A stretch of DNA of 38,072 bases, taken from Burkholderia sp. Bp8992 (lineage in GTDB: Bacteria > Pseudomonadota > Gammaproteobacteria > Burkholderiales > Burkholderiaceae). Positions 38,001-38,072 of this stretch are shown here, in pieces. The stretch is taken from assembly GCF_003853705.1 (NCBI RefSeq), contig NZ_QTQI01000047.1:1-38072 (forward strand), read 5' to 3'. The position numbers and the translations under genes were made by a program. The notes below the pieces were generated by a model. The model was not told where the DNA came from, searched no databases, and was given only the letters and a program-made list of their open reading frames with translations. Position 1 is the first letter of the stretch, and each line of letters opens with the position of its first letter.

Positions 38001-38030
38001 AAAAACCCCCGCCTTTCGGGCGGGGGTTCT
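38001..38030 (-). terminator. rRNA operon terminator
   Basis: On the minus strand AACCCCCGCC, loop CGAAA, GGCGGGGGTT and a T-run to 38001. It lies 12 bases after the 5S rRNA end. Between symE and this point (37797-38000) I see no gene. Confidence 0.85.
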
Positions 38031-38041
38031 TGGCTTAGGGA

Positions 38042-38072
38042 GCCTGACGATTACCTACTTTCACACGGGAAT
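38042..38072 (-). rRNA. rrf: 5S ribosomal RNA, 3' end (cut by window edge)
   Basis: The last 31 bases are the reverse complement of the conserved 5S 3' end (ATTCCCGTGTGAAAGTAGG, then TAATCGTCAGGC). The gene, and the rest of an rRNA operon, continues beyond the window on the minus strand. Confidence 0.9.

Overview
The window is chromosomal DNA of a high-GC beta-proteobacterium, most likely Burkholderia (cepacia-complex-like). The evidence is the origin-proximal order mnmE - HTH gene - yidC - yidD - rnpA - rpmH (leftward) against dnaA - dnaN - gyrB (rightward), strong G/C preference at third codon positions, and characteristic protein features such as the Ala/Pro-rich DnaA linker. The right edge enters the 3' end of a 5S rRNA gene, so an rRNA operon lies just outside.

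Layout. (1) 1-4700: accessory region with a putative Tat-exported protein, a tandem pair of 117-residue membrane proteins, a PH/SHOCT protein coupled to a truncated gene, an unknown 191-residue protein, an AlpA-like regulator that looks frameshifted, and a lipoprotein. (2) 4864-15728: conserved replication-origin neighbourhood (tRNA modification, membrane insertion, RNase P, L34, DnaA, beta clamp, gyrase B). (3) 15729-16384: spacer after gyrB with several nested inverted repeats, an intrinsic terminator and a candidate operator. (4) 16385-23887: type I restriction-modification operon with a ribbon-helix-helix gene, two different HsdM genes in tandem, HsdS and HsdR. (5) 23896-24586: scar made of the first codons of a PHP/TrlF-like gene joined to the end of an IS3-family transposase. 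(6) 24587-26713: GmrSD-like DUF262/DUF1524 nuclease with a DUF4357-like tail. (7) 26839-35030 (leftward): complete type I Zorya system zorA-zorB-zorC-zorD, with an Mrr-like nuclease domain at the end of ZorD. (8) 35184-37204 (rightward, divergent from zorA): a 602-residue protein of unknown family with a PD-(D/E)XK-like motif set, preceded by a small coupled ORF. (9) 37478-37796: SymE toxin-like gene with a candidate antisense SymR RNA. (10) 38001-38072: terminator and 3' end of 5S rRNA.

Taken together, the interval between gyrB and the rRNA operon is a defence island: at least four systems that act on foreign DNA or stress the cell (type I R-M, GmrSD-like, Zorya, SymE/SymR) plus the remnant of a fifth. 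The best candidate for something undescribed is the divergent 35396-37204 gene. It looks like a nuclease of an unfamiliar family sitting back to back with zorA, and could be a Zorya accessory or an independent single-gene defence. The dual-HsdM operon and its direct-repeat operator are the second most interesting feature. All assignments come from reading the sequence; no database search was run.
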